A DNA stretch of 64,000 nt from the NCBI GenBank assembly GCA_017933935.1, contig JADWQK010001878.1, forward strand, positions 62,001-126,000, given 5' to 3'. The notes under the pieces were generated by a model. It made no database searches, was not told where the DNA came from, and was given only the letters and a program-made list of their open reading frames with translations. Positions within the stretch are counted from its first letter, which is position 1, and each line of letters begins with the position of its first letter. Below, piece by piece: positions 9,982-20,250 of the stretch. The position numbers and the translations under genes were made by a program. This DNA is from Sesamia nonagrioides (taxonomy: Eukaryota > Arthropoda > Insecta > Lepidoptera > Noctuidae).

Positions 9982-11114
9982 TATATATCAGATATATATC
10001 GGATATATATCATGATATATATCAATTGATATATATCCTTCGAACCCTGGTAAAAAAATACACGGCATAAACAAAAAAAAAACATGTGCTCTTTACGGAT
10101 CTAAACTCTATACTACGTGACACGTACTAGGCACATACACACACACAGTAGAGTGGAGCAGATGGTAAGTTTAAGAAGGGGAACCGAGTTGCTATGGACA
10201 TCTCACTCGCTGTTCAATGCATGCATAGTGCTTACGCGCTCGCACTCCCAGTCGAATAATTTTTGTCTTAAGGGATGTTTGGTCAGTCAAATTTGTCTGA
10301 CTGATGAAATATAACTTTGTAGTAATTACCTCTATAACATATGTAAAAGTCAGACATGTGAAAATAAGTAAAGTTCATTTATTTTTTATGGAGCTTTAAA
10401 GCGTCTGACAAAAGTTTTGGTCAATGAAAAGTGTCTGACACTTTATGATACTAGTTTAGTATAATATTCTACATAATATATATAAATATCAGCCATCAGA
10501 ATTTAAGTAAAATAACTCTAATTTTTAGTTACCTTTCTCACCTGATACCTGCCCAGGTGTCACTCGGCAAGTTCCACAAACACACAGGTATTCTAAGTAC
10601 ATGAGGCACTACTACGAACCTAAGGTTTCATCCATGTGAAAATAAGTTACGTCTGATCGCTCTGGGATCTTACTCTATGAGCCTTAATGCTTTGGCGATA
10701 AAATTGGAAATCATATAAAGGAATTTGATACATTTTAGTATCTTGATGTGCTGTCGTCTGTACATGGGGACGAAAAATCGTTGAAATATTTCTGTCATAG
10801 CATCAAGGTTGAGTAGACTTTACGTATCTCGTTTTTTTTTCTGAAATTATTAATGACAGTCTTCTATCTGTTTTGGTAAACACCTCACTTCTGATCCCCC
10901 AATGCGACACGTATTGTGAAAATAATGCTAACATATCATCAGCCTGTATCATTTTACTTACTGAAGGAAGTGGTCACTTCTGTCCTTTTAACGCAATAAG
11001 TATTGGTTGGCCAAACATCCAGTCAGAATCTATCATGTCGCAAAATTTCAAATGCATCTCAACGAAACTAGGTTTATATCTGTTTGTGAGAAACTGGTGG
11101 AAGTAGAAATCGAG

Positions 11115-11994
11115 CTGTAACATAAAACACATTACTTACATTATTATTACTTTATTACACTTTACTATTATTAAATAAATCAAACATTATATAATTACTT
11201 TAACTGATTATCTGTCATTATAAGTCTGTCAGTTATAGTTGTCAATTTAACCCCAAGAGACGAAGGTGAGGTTAATAAAATCATTACAAATTTCGAGCAC
11301 AATTCAACACTTGGATCGGGTGGAGTCTCGAATGGGAAACCGTTTAAATGTGAAAATGCAATTGTTGCACCACTTATCTTTTTGTGCAATTTAAGTGCCA
11401 CGACTAGGAGAGTTTCTAGGATAGTGAAAACCGTGATATATGCACAATCTTTCAATCAGGCGATAAATATTATCAAGCGATATTTCTACAAAATCCTAAA
11501 GAAAATTTTGAACAACAGTCTTCTAAATTTCCTTGAAAATGTCGATCGAGTTTTTAGTATGTTGTCAATGCGTATTTCATATAAAAAAAATGGAAGTAAC
11601 TGGTCTCCAAGGGTTAGCTTTGGAGTGGTTTTGTCACCATTGTCGTATGTAAAAACCGCAAACAAAGGATTAGAATGAGAGAAAAGGATAGCAGCCTTAA
11701 CTATGAAGTTCCCCAGGGCAGTGTGCTCGGGCCCACACTCTTTATACTATTCATAAGTAGCTTTTGGACATTGGAGTTGGACCAAGCAAAACTATTCGCT
11801 TAGGCTGATGTAGCCGCCATAGTCTTTTTTCAGTAGACTTATAGAAGTGGCAGTAGTAACATACTCTAAAGCACAGTATATTTATATTGTATCCAAAGTA
11901 CATTCCTTTAGATTTGCAAATCAGGCGAATAGTAGGTACTGTATAAGTATTATAATGTTATCCTGAACAATGAAATTATAATTATAATTTTAAT
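11115..11994. other. AT-rich region with RT scrap
   Basis: Around 11700-11760 the plus strand encodes YEVPQGSVLGPTLFILFI, the conserved RT block before the YADD box of CR1/Jockey LINEs, so a small RT fragment lies here (about 11600-11800). An 86-codon minus-strand frame at 11195-11455 starts at TTG, is not preceded by an obvious acceptor and matches nothing I know. Confidence 0.5.
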
Positions 11995-12450
11995 AACAAT
12001 CATAAGGCCTGCCTAACGTCCGTTACCTCCTTCTACGAAGCAGTGATGCTGGCAAAGGAGGAGGTGGAGCGCGTGAAAAAGCGGGAATCTCAACACTCTT
12101 ACGCCTCTAGCCGCCGCAGGAGGCGCCCTGGTCGGGAGACAACATCGAACTCCCGTCCACCGTAGGCACGGGCTTGCTGGGTAAAGACCCGGGACCAGGG
12201 TCGACGGGGCGTTTTATTCCACGCGCCCCTCAATGAGATGTCGGCACATCGTGACGGGGTTCACGAAGACTGATACCTGCCAGGACTGGGTTTTCTTGGA
12301 GGAGATACAGTGGCCCTGGTACACAGGTAAGTAAGGAACACGGGTGGCTTTTAGTCAATAAAAGTCTGATACGCCCTGCCGCTCTGCCCAAAGCAGGAGA
12401 GGTCATCTGATCAATGCGGATGGGTCCGCAATAAAAGGCTGCCTAATTTT
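11995..12450 (+). mobile_element. R1-type LINE 3' end
   Basis: Coding tail (ACCTCCTTCTACGAAGCAG encodes the SFCEAVM-like motif, then an Arg-rich end from CTAGCCGCCGCAGGAGGCGC), followed by the R1 3' UTR GAGATACAGTGGCCCTGG...AACACGGGTGGCTTTTAGTC...GTCATCTGATC. The UTR part marks the left end of duplication copy 1. The matching UTR at 24610 belongs to a different R1 subfamily upstream. Confidence 0.65.
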
Positions 12451-12659
12451 ATGTCAGTATTTAGCGCTCTATATACTAAAGCCGGCCCGGCGGCATTTAA
12501 TAATATATAATAGTAATAATATTTAATAAATTAATAAGATACAAACATATTTTACAAACAAATATAAAAATGGCAAGGCCTTTATTTCAGCTATCAGCGT
12601 CTGTCCCCTCGGATAATATTTCATTTATTGTAGCCATTTATCTTAATTTCTACAAGATG

Positions 12660-13240
12660 TGTTTTACGTTTATATCATATGTGTTATTTTACACAATTTA
12701 ATACAATATGTATTGAATACGTGTTCTCTCAGTGTGTGGAATGAGTTGTGAGTGTGTGAGTTGAGAGAGGGTGTGTGTATGTGTGGGGTGTGAAGTCGTA
12801 AAACTTTGCCGGCGGCATGTCGGTGGCTCGAGATCAAAAACTTATTTGGCAGTTAAAATACTAGCACGTCGCTACAGCTGAAATGTCGCCGGTTTGTGTG
12901 TGTGAGCGTTTGCGTACGTACGCTAGCCGCCGGCAAACCGCCGACGTGTCCACACGCGCTGGCTAAGGTTGCCGACATGCTTCTTTCAACCTATAGTTGT
13001 GTCGGCGGGGTGAGTCGGCCGGTCGGCGGCTTGGGTGTGAAGTGCGCGTTTAGTGGCTGTTTCTTAGTTCTAACTTACCATCACGCTATGGTTCACTATA
13101 AAAAGTGTATGCATATACAGCTCCACATAGTGTCTGGGATCTTGCCGGCTCAAACGCTTACTGTTCATGGTAAAATTTTGGAAGACTTTCGTATCAAACC
13201 ATTGGATCACTGGATGCTCCGTACTGATGTAGTTTAACTG
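12660..13240. other. GT-rich and GC-rich unique part of the duplicated unit
   Basis: A GTGTGTG-rich tract at 12730-12800 is followed by GCCGGCGGCATGTCGG and AACCGCCGAC motifs that recur in both orientations. The 113-codon ORF at 12896 is disrupted in copy 2 by a LINE insertion, so I do not call a gene. Confidence 0.35.
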
Positions 13241-13270
13241 CGACAGAATTAATTATAACAATTAGAAAAG

Positions 13271-13460
13271 AAAAAACTGGAAAAGTGTGAGTCGGACTCG
13301 CGCACGAAATGTTCCTTATCATTATCTATAAAAATCACGTGTGTTGTATGGAGCCTCCCATAAATATATATTTAGTGACAAACAGACAGACAATGGAGTC
13401 TTAGAAATTATGGTCCCGTTTTTACCCTTTAGGAACGAAACCATAGGAAAACTAAAAGAA
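13271..13460 (+). mobile_element. GAGTCGGAC-type repeat, copy-1 member
   Basis: Begins AAAAACTGGAAAAGTGTGAG then TCGGACTCGCGCACGAA and carries GACAAACAGACAGACAATGG and TTTTTACCCTTTAGG. It is a decayed relative of the elements at 58147 and 58870. The copy-2 partner is at 27222-27415. Confidence 0.5.
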
Positions 13461-15245
13461 AGTAAGGAGATGACCATCGATCTTGGTCTTATGCAAGTAA
13501 GAGAAATAAGAAATAGTTGTTTATGAAACTATTACATAATGAGGGATATTATGCACGAGTGTGTAATACCTAATTATGTACTGTTTCATACACTACTTTA
13601 TGTAATTTCATACATTGTATTGCGAAACACAACAACGACTTGCAATGCAAAGAAACCTATTTGGCGCCAAAATTCTACACCCTGCATCACCGCGCACGGG
13701 CCAAAGCGTGCGTAGCCACAGATAAAAAATGAAATAGTGCTGTCTATGGTTTGTACTGTACGGTAATGAAAAAAAAATATTATAACATTATTTTGTTAGA
13801 GAAATAATGTTATAATTTAATTTTTTAATTTCCTTTCGATATACTATTGGTAAAGTACGACAGTATAAACTCCTTTTAAGTTTTATATTTTTAATTTTTT
13901 GATATGAGAGTACATAAAATAGTTTATTCGCCGCTAAAAACACACACTACAAAAATATTTAAACGTTTTACGTAAACTATTTTATACCAATAAAAATAAA
14001 TCTTTAGACATTGAAGTTTTTTTTATATCAAAGAGCCGGGGTATCAAATAAATAAACTTATAATATAGTAACCATCGACATAATATATTATACTAATGGA
14101 CATGCCTTAGAGATGAGAATTATGGCACTCCGAAAGAAAGAGAAGAAACAATGTTTCGTCTTTCTTTATCTTTCTCCAAATCATCAAACATCTATGAGGA
14201 AAGAGATAGTACTAGACTAGGCCATCTCTTTGACTCTTTTCAAACCAAAATATTACTGCAGATTATACGCGTACGGCATATCCATTAGTATATGTCTATG
14301 ATAGTAACGGTTCCATAGATATAATATTATATCTGTGGAACTGTTTAAATAAAATATTCGATTTATTTTGTCTTTTCTTTCTTTTTCGCACGGTTTGTGC
14401 ATTTAGTCAATGTCACGTAATGAATTATGCATGTCGAAAAAGACGGCCGCGTGAGCCATCTTACGAGGGAGGTTTGAGGCAAAGTCATAATGTGGTCAAT
14501 ATGCTGCGATATTTCACTGTTCTTTATGAATTATTTACTGAATGCACTTTTTACAACATAAATCACGCACTTTTATTTAGTAAACAACACCATAAATAAT
14601 TTTAAAATTCCAATGAAAAATGAGCGTAACACTCATTTTTACTTTCCCGCAAAAACTCAATCGATTTATTAAATTTTGGTAAAGTCTTCCTTACCATCGT
14701 ACCTAACTATATTTATAGAAACAAGTTATAAATAGCTACCCACTTACAGTAATGTATTTACACTGACTGATTTGGTGTTGCCAATAAATTATTAAAACAA
14801 CGAATAAATATTTTATATTCATTGTCAATTTATATTAGCCGGGGCTATTACACAGTTTTTCAGTTTAACGATAGTTTTAATAAAGAATCAACACATGAGG
14901 GACAAAAGTTATAGATATTTGGCTTATATAGGCATCTGGTGATGAATATCAATGAGCCACTTCCATGAATATCTGCAAAACTGAATGTGTATCAGCCACC
15001 GCGCACACAATAAAACCTAAATTGTAAAAGTACAAATGGTTCACATTATAAGTTTAGTAAGTTATTTATTTTAATGATTATACGACCTAAAAACGAGTGG
15101 GTTGCCTAAACATTAAAATACATGACTTATTATGGTGGTTTTGGACAGTATATCATCAGAATAAGTATAGCAAAACAATACTATTTAGATAAGAGACAGT
15201 ATTTTATATAATGAGTGCGTGAGCCGCGTAGTTAGATATAGATAA
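13461..15245. other. non-coding, AT-rich part of the duplicated unit
   Basis: No recognisable gene. The 123-codon ORF at 28209-28580 in copy 2 is broken by substitutions in copy 1 (14229-14600), so it is not under evident coding constraint. Confidence 0.45.
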
Positions 15246-15249
15246 TATT

Positions 15250-16410
15250 AGGTCCTTACATATGAAATTCGCGTTTTGTCGTACTGGCCACTTTGATCTC
15301 AAATATCTCTTCTTTGGTTTAAAATTCCAAATTCTTTATACTCATCAATTTGTGTCTCGAAAACCGTATTTCTTTAGGATTTTTCTCTGCGTCATTGAGT
15401 TTACAAAATGGAAAATTTAAAATTTAGCGTTATATAAGAATAGGAGTTCCGCCGTGGCACCAGTGCTGCAGAAGTGGCTCGAAGAATTAATGATGTGTAC
15501 GGCAGTGGTGTTGCTAGAAAAAGCACAGTGCGTTTTTAGTTCCAACGTGTTCGTTCTAGAAATTTTAACCTACAGAACAATCCCCGTGGACGACCGGAGA
15601 CCAAAGTCGACAATGAAGAATTGAAGGCTATTGTGGAAGCGGATCCATCGCAAACTACGTCCGAGTTAGCTGCAGGCTGCAGTGTTAGTAATATAACTGT
15701 TTTAATCCACTTGAAACAATTTGGGAAGATAAGAAAGCTCGAAAGGTGGTTACGTCATGAATTGAGTGAAACAAACCGACAAACGCGCGTCGACTGCTGC
15801 GTTACATTACTGAATCGGCACAATAATGAAGGGATTTTAAATCAAATCATTACCTACCTGTGATGGAAAGTGGATACTCTACAACAATAGGAAGTGCACG
15901 TCGCAATGGCTGAACCCCAGTGAACCATCAAAATTCAGCCCCAAGAGAAAATTGACAAGAAAAAAGTTATTAAAGTTATTGGTCAGCGTGTGGTGGACTA
16001 GTGCTGGTGTGGTGCATTACAGCTTCCTTAAATCTGGTCAGACGATTACTGCAGATCTCTATTGTGAGCAGCTCCACATAATGATGGATAAACTAGCCGC
16101 TAAACTACCGAGACTGGTCAATCGCACAAGGCTACTGCTGCTTCAGGACAACGCGAGATCACACACTGCACAATAAACTGCTACCAAATTAGAGGAGCTT
16201 TAATTGGAATGATTAAGACATCCACCGTACTCCCCGAACATTGCTCTAATAGACTACCATTTTTTTTTAAATTTGGATAATTTTTTGGAGGGTAATAAAA
16301 ATCAACTTCGACGAGGCAGTCCAAACCGCTTTCAAAGATTTTATTGATTCCCGTCATAATGTTTTTTTTAGAAAAGGCATAAACGACAACATAACAGCAG
16401 GACAACTACC
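15250..16410 (+). pseudogene. mariner transposase remnant, copy 1
   Basis: The left end TTAGGTCCTTACATATGAAA is a mariner-type TIR. The conceptual protein shows the mariner layout: SAAEVARRIN, an RPETKVDNEEL linker, the KLERWLRHELSE domain, a WTSAGVVHYSF block and LLLQDNARSHTAQ with the second catalytic Asp. Stop codons and frameshifts split it into pieces (for example 15621-15863 and 15952-16176). The first-Asp region is lost after ...NQIITYL. This decay is shared with copy 2, so inactivation predates the duplication. Confidence 0.85.
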
Positions 16411-16649
16411 TATAAAATGACAGACGTGCATAGATAGCAATGGATCGTACTTTGATTAAGATACAAAGACATTAAAATTATATCTTCTCTTTGATTAAAT
16501 AAATATATTATATTATTAAAACAATAAACGACTTTTATTTCTCCCATAGAAAACGCCAATCTCATATGTAAGCTAATAATATTAGTTGAGATTACAAGGT
16601 ACAGAATGACGCGTCGTTTGCGCTGCTCTGTCCTGCAGTACAAGACCTG

Positions 16650-16822
16650 AGCGTGTAGGCAATGTAACATCGCTTCGTAACGAAGCGAAATCGAATACCA
16701 AACCAACCAATAACGAAAACGATTGTCCACGTGATTTATCGCGTCGCGTGGTCAATCGTTCCCGCCATTGGTTGGTTTGGTATTCGATTTCGCTTCGCTA
16801 GGAAGCGATGTTACATTGGCTA
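16650..16822. mobile_element. foldback element, only in copy 1
   Basis: Arms of about 76 nt (left from TAGGCAATGTAACATCGCTT, right to AAGCGATGTTACATTGGCTA) surround a ~15-nt loop. It is flanked by CAAGACCTG and CAGGACCTG (9 bp, one mismatch). Copy 2 has the uninterrupted site GTACAAGACCTGGTTTCTCC at about 30940. A 9-bp duplication plus long TIRs fits a Mutator-like (MULE) foldback MITE. Confidence 0.8.
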
Positions 16823-17041
16823 CAGGACCTGGTTTATCCTGGCTCTGGTGTGGTGTTGTACTCGGCTCTATTCCCGTTCCCGGTGGGATGGCGGTACCTT
16901 CGTTTCCTTCCTCACTAGATTGATTGCCCTAAGGCCACAAGCCATCAGCTATTGTCACCTAACTTTTTTTTTAATCCATAATGTAAAGTGACATATTTTT
17001 TTGTCCTAATCATCATTTGTTCACTCACTAGTTTAAGTTTT

Positions 17042-17225
17042 TTTTTTATTTATTTATTTGGGAAAACAAACAGTGACACATTATATTTTATAGAGAGTAA
17101 TACAAAAAGATATGAGCAAATGTGTAACCAACAACATTTTCCACAGAATACAAGTAAGTAATAGATATAATTTAGAACTGATTATTTTATTTATTCCATG
17201 AACTTGAGTCTGGTTCAAATTATAA
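17042..17225 (-). mobile_element. LINE 3' tail, minus strand
   Basis: TTTTTTTATTTATTTATTTG opens a minus-strand poly(A)-like terminus followed by GGGAAAACAAACAGTGACAC. It is repeated in copy 2 at about 31155-31340. No coding. Confidence 0.4.
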
Positions 17226-17390
17226 CTAGCTGCGCCCCACAGTTTCACCCGCATAAATAGCATTAACATAAATAGTATTGACAAAAAGTAGATAAACCCT
17301 ATTCTCATGCCTAGTGATCGGTCGGTCAAGTCGTTTCGGAGGAGTATGGGAACGAAAACTGTGACACGAGAATTTTATATATAAGATTAT
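17226..17390 (-). mobile_element. Helitron-like short element, copy 1
   Basis: The plus strand starts CTAGCTGCGCCCCACAG after A, so on the minus strand it ends ...CAGCTAG before T. The body carries the family block GGAGTATGGGAACGAAAACT. Copy-2 partner at 31342-31490. Confidence 0.45.
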
Positions 17391-17396
17391 TATTTT

Positions 17397-17880
17397 TTGC
17401 CCTGGTCCCGGCCATAGTACTTAATGAGTAGTGAGAGTGCATGGCAGGCCCTCACCTCCTTCTGTAAAGCAGTGATGCTGGAAAAGGAGGAGGCAGAGAG
17501 CGTGAGGAAGCGGGAATCTCAGCGCCCTCACGCCTCTAGCCGCCGCAGGAGACGTCGTGGTAGCGAGACTATATTGAACTCCCGGTCACCGCACGCATAG
17601 GCTTGCGGGTGGCGAGCTGCCCACTGCTCGCCGCACGGCAAGGACCAGGCTCGAGTCAATGGCGCATTGTGTTCTACATGTGCTTCAAAGAGATGTCAGC
17701 ACATCGTGACGGGGTCCACGAAGACCCATGCCTGCCAGGGCTGCGGGTTATTTAAAAGAGATACTGTGGCTCTGGCGCACAGGCAAGTAAAGGAACACGG
17801 GTGGGTTTTAGTCAGTAAAAGTCTAACACGCCCCTTCGCTCCGCCCAGAGTGGAATAGGTCACTTAATGATTTCCCATCG
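17397..17880 (+). mobile_element. R1-type LINE 3' end, copy 1
   Basis: The conceptual C-terminus carries SESAWQALISFCKAVMLEKE-like text (clearest in copy 2) and an Arg-rich SSRRRRRR end, then a 3' UTR with CACATCGTGACGGGGTCCAC, AACACGGGTGGGTTTTAGTC and GTCACTTAATGATTTCCC. These features are typical of R1-clade ORF2 ends in moths. 5' truncated and not functional. Confidence 0.7.
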
Positions 17881-17997
17881 GCAAAAAAGGGTTCCATTGA
17901 CTAGGAATAAATTTCAAATATATGAAAGAAAAACCTCAAAAGTCGAACTTAATAAAGATTTTCTAGGAAAATTATTTTCAACGTCTTGTGATGGAAT

Positions 17998-18245
17998 ATG
18001 GACTTACTAGTAGCAAGGTGGACCGATGACCTGGTGAAGATCGCGGGAAACCGATGGATGCGGGCAGCACAAGACCGGTCAGCTGAGTATCGTGAACTTC
18101 AAGTAAGTTTAGTAGAGATACCACGGTCCCTGGCGCACAGGCAATGGAAGGAACACAGGTGGGTTTTAGTCAGTAATAGTCTGACATGTTCTTCCTCTCT
18201 AAAGTGGGAGAGGTCATTTGATGATTTCCAATCCAGAAAACGCAC
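17998..18245 (+). mobile_element. RTE scrap joined to R1 3' UTR, copy 1
   Basis: 17998-18110 encodes ARWTDDLVKIAGNRWMRAAQ, the extreme C-terminus of the second RTE type seen at 45297 and 52110. From 18115 the sequence is R1 3' UTR (GAGATACCACGGTCCCTGGC...GTCATTTGATGATTTCC). The chimera is shared with copy 2 (32098-32340). Confidence 0.65.
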
Positions 18246-18279
18246 GTGCGACGTGAGTTATCACTGCGACAAGTAATCA

Positions 18280-18920
18280 GAGTAAACAACTCCCATGGCC
18301 TGTCATTGGCGCTTTGCATTACGACACTTTGGACAAACTTGGTAAAAAATTATAACCACAGCCAGTCGTTACGGCAAGTCGCCACGCAATCGCATGCCTA
18401 ACTTACTCCAAATTCCAAGACAGACAGCTATCCATCATTATGCCACTGTCCCTAATAAATGACAATAGCTATCAGTACTTGGGTTGCGGTTTTCGATAAC
18501 GCTATTTACAAAACGGACAAGCGTTTTGTCAGCGTGACAGTTTGGACGCGAGAAGAATTTGTTCCGATGTTATCGGGTTCGCTTTAGTCCTGAAGTTAAA
18601 GATGAAATAGTTGGTACATTTATTGGTATTTATTTGATTAATTAGGTAAGAAGACAGGACGAAATTCGGAATACCATTCTGCGTTCCAAAACAGGTAGGT
18701 TTATTAGACATAGGTAAAAGGCTGCCAAGCTCTAGTGACATCAACCGCACATAAGACCGCTGTGTAGATTTTTTCACACAACCAATGCCTGAAGATGGAC
18801 GGTGCCGCCGAGATTGGGCTAGAAAGCGAGTGGGGAGATTACATGGATGCGTACTGCGAGGACGGGTTTCAGCTCGCGCTGGAAAGGAGGCCTTTGCCCA
18901 GATTTAGGACAGGAATGGCT
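18280..18920 (+). repeat. dispersed repeat Y, copy 1
   Basis: Shared with 32380-33000 through the duplication and also present inverted at 43450-44060. Landmarks: CTATCCATCATTATGCCACT, TTTTGTCAGCGTGACAG, TGGACGCGAGAAGAATTTG and TGAAGATGGACGGTGCCGCC. The third, independent location shows it is a mobile repeat. I cannot assign the family. Confidence 0.6.
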
Positions 18921-19059
18921 CAAAAAAAAAAACTGGCCAAGTTCGAGTCGGTCTCTTGCACAAACGTTTCCGGTTTAATTATGTTGATGAGAGACGATTA
19001 CTTTTGTTGCTATGACTACACTGTTTGTCATCAGGCTGTCTCTCATGAAACGTGATAGG

Positions 19060-19210
19060 TGAAGGAAAATATTTTTAAATATAGGTAAATATTTTTTAAA
19101 AAAGCGTGAGGCGCTTTGTGCCATAATTTTTGTATATTAAGCGCCTCACGCTTTTTTAAAAAAAATATTTTAAACTTGTTAGTGTGATATTTTTTAAAAT
19201 CATGTTTTTT
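19060..19210. repeat. hairpin with left-arm loss, copy 1
   Basis: TTTTTTAAAAAAGCGTGAGGCGC, a loop of ~24 nt, then GCGCCTCACGCTTTTTT. The matching element in copy 2 (33200-33440) keeps much longer arms, so this copy lost outer sequence. Confidence 0.7.
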
Positions 19211-19559
19211 AATTTTTTAAACTATATTTATTTTCTACTTTTTAGTTAGATATTCTTTAAAAAAAAAACGAACGGACGTTCGTATTGAAAACGGTGGGGC
19301 ATTTTACAGTAATGAGCAGCTCACTCGTAGTCCAAAGAGTTGGAGACGGACAAACAAGCAAACAAGCAAACAAGCAAGCAAACATACAAGTGAAGCTAAT
19401 AAAACAGCATGTAAAATAGTTTTTTTCTATCGATATTAATACGGAACTTTTCATGTGCAAGCCCGACCCTTACTTGGTTTTATTTCGTAAAGCGACTGTT
19501 GTTCTTTTTTTTAATAGTCTATTCTTTACAGCAAGGTAGGCTCGTTACTTTGTGGAAAT

Positions 19560-19712
19560 TATTTCATCACCACTGCTCTCAAAACGGTGAAGGAAAGCAT
19601 CAAAAGGAAGCCGGCATGGCAACTCACACTGGTCCTGCGTGATGGATAATAACCCACGCCCCCTCGAAGTGAGAGGCCTGATTACGATGATGAAAATCAT
19701 GTGAAATTGTAG
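19560..19712. mobile_element. retroposon fragment
   Basis: ATTTCATCACCACTGCTCTC, GTGAAGGAAAGCATC and CCCCTCGAAGTGAGAGGCCT are typical of moth RTE-tailed SINEs. Ends in GATTACGATGATG. Shared with copy 2. Confidence 0.4.
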
Positions 19713-19737
19713 TAACAGTTAGTGCGTTGATGTATGG

Positions 19738-19870
19738 CACTTCTGTATGGTAGTGAGGCGTGGCCTGTGCTTGAGCGACACAAGCAGGAGCTGCGTGTCA
19801 CGGAGATGAATATGCTGCGGTGGATGTGTGGAGTTACGCGGAAAGACCGCATTAGAAACTCCCGCATCCC
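19738..19870 (+). mobile_element. RTE LINE 3' fragment, cut short, copy 1
   Basis: Encodes MALLYGSEAWPVLERHKQEL... and MNMLRWMCGVTRKDR. Copy 2 keeps the full fragment to its GAT tail (33923-34381). Copy 1 jumps from CCCGCATCCCG straight to GTTGGTGATTTCAG, a deletion of roughly 0.6 kb. Confidence 0.75.
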
Positions 19871-19896
19871 GCGGTTGGTGATTTCAGACTTAAAGT

Positions 19897-20042
19897 CCAG
19901 CCCCCTAATCGGCGAACACATTTTTGTCAAATGATTGCGACTAGTTGGGATCATTTGGACCGAACGGACCAATGGGTGGCCCAAATGATCCCAACTAGTC
20001 GCAATCATTTGACAAAAATGTGTTCGCCGATTAGGGGGCAGG
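19897..20042. repeat. long hairpin, ~62-bp arms, copy 1
   Basis: CCCCCTAATCGGCGAACACA... to GATCATTTGG, a ~20-nt loop, then its reverse complement ending GATTAGGGGGCAGG. In copy 2 (34668-34796) the left arm has lost CGACTAGTTGGG. Confidence 0.85.
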
Positions 20043-20059
20043 TTTCCTTCACCTTTTAA

Positions 20060-20235
20060 TCAGTCATTGGTGTCCAAGATATACTTAAAAAGTAAATATA
20101 ACTTAGAAAAGTTACATTTGTACTTGCCTGACTGACTGTGATCGAACCTGCGCACTCATACTTGAGAGGCTGGTACTTTAACCACTAAGCGACCTATCTG
20201 TAATACGAGGAAAACTTGAAACAAAAACCGAGGTC
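20060..20235 (-). mobile_element. tRNA-derived SINE, copy 1
   Basis: On the minus strand it has an A-box-like TCGCTTAGTGG followed by AAGTACCAGCCTCTCAAGTA and a B-box-like GGTTCGATCA. It is not a functional tRNA gene: it lacks a foldable acceptor stem and continues into a SINE body. Partner in copy 2 at about 34815-34975. Confidence 0.55.
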
Positions 20236-20250
20236 TCAAAGTTAATGTAC

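Larger units (their letters stand above)
8912..10049. mobile_element. nested hAT-like non-autonomous element
   Basis: Starts CAGGGTTCGAA and ends TTCGAACCCTG, with GTAAAAA on both sides (7 bp, possibly 8), compatible with a hAT-type 8-bp duplication. Subterminal regions are built from repeated ATATCCGATAT-type motifs in both orientations. No transposase. Confidence 0.65.
8433..10671. mobile_element. long-TIR DNA element, 408-bp inverted arms
   Basis: Arms at 8433-8840 and 10264-10671 are inverted repeats of equal length with only scattered mismatches and begin AAGATCCCAGAGC. No transposase is encoded between them. I see no convincing target-site duplication (flanks GATAGTCC and ACTCTATG). 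The interior is occupied by another TIR element at 8912-10049. It lies in the intron of the pseudogene. Confidence 0.8.
8064..11114 (-). pseudogene. DUF1091/DM8-family gene, inactivated
   Basis: Two exons are recognisable on the minus strand. The upstream one (11114-10962, 153 nt) follows TTTTATGTTACAG and ends before GTAAGT. It encodes a 51-codon segment starting LDFYFHQFLTNRYKPSFVEM. The downstream one (8232-8064, 169 nt) follows TATTTTTGTAG and encodes INMTIPYVPKGFPFNKGRIY...DMEIKTGKINKN then TAG. Both align codon for codon with exons 3 and 4 of the intact gene at 54497-62238. Lesions: codon 47 of the upstream exon is TGA where the intact gene has Cys (SCPLPP), and the downstream exon is exactly 2 nt shorter near its start, so the frames do not join. 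The intervening 2.73-kb intron is filled with nested transposons. Exons for the signal peptide and N-terminal part were not found. Family assignment is from motif memory. Confidence 0.75.

Noticed and set aside
10974..10976. In-frame TGA at a conserved Cys codon as selenocysteine
   Set aside because: The position is suggestive, but moths are known to have lost selenoprotein synthesis and the next exon also has a 2-nt deletion. Pseudogenisation explains both.
11195..11455. 86-codon minus-strand ORF as a DUF1091 or receptor exon
   Set aside because: It opens at TTG right after a stop, has no clear splice acceptor and does not align with exon 2 of the intact gene.
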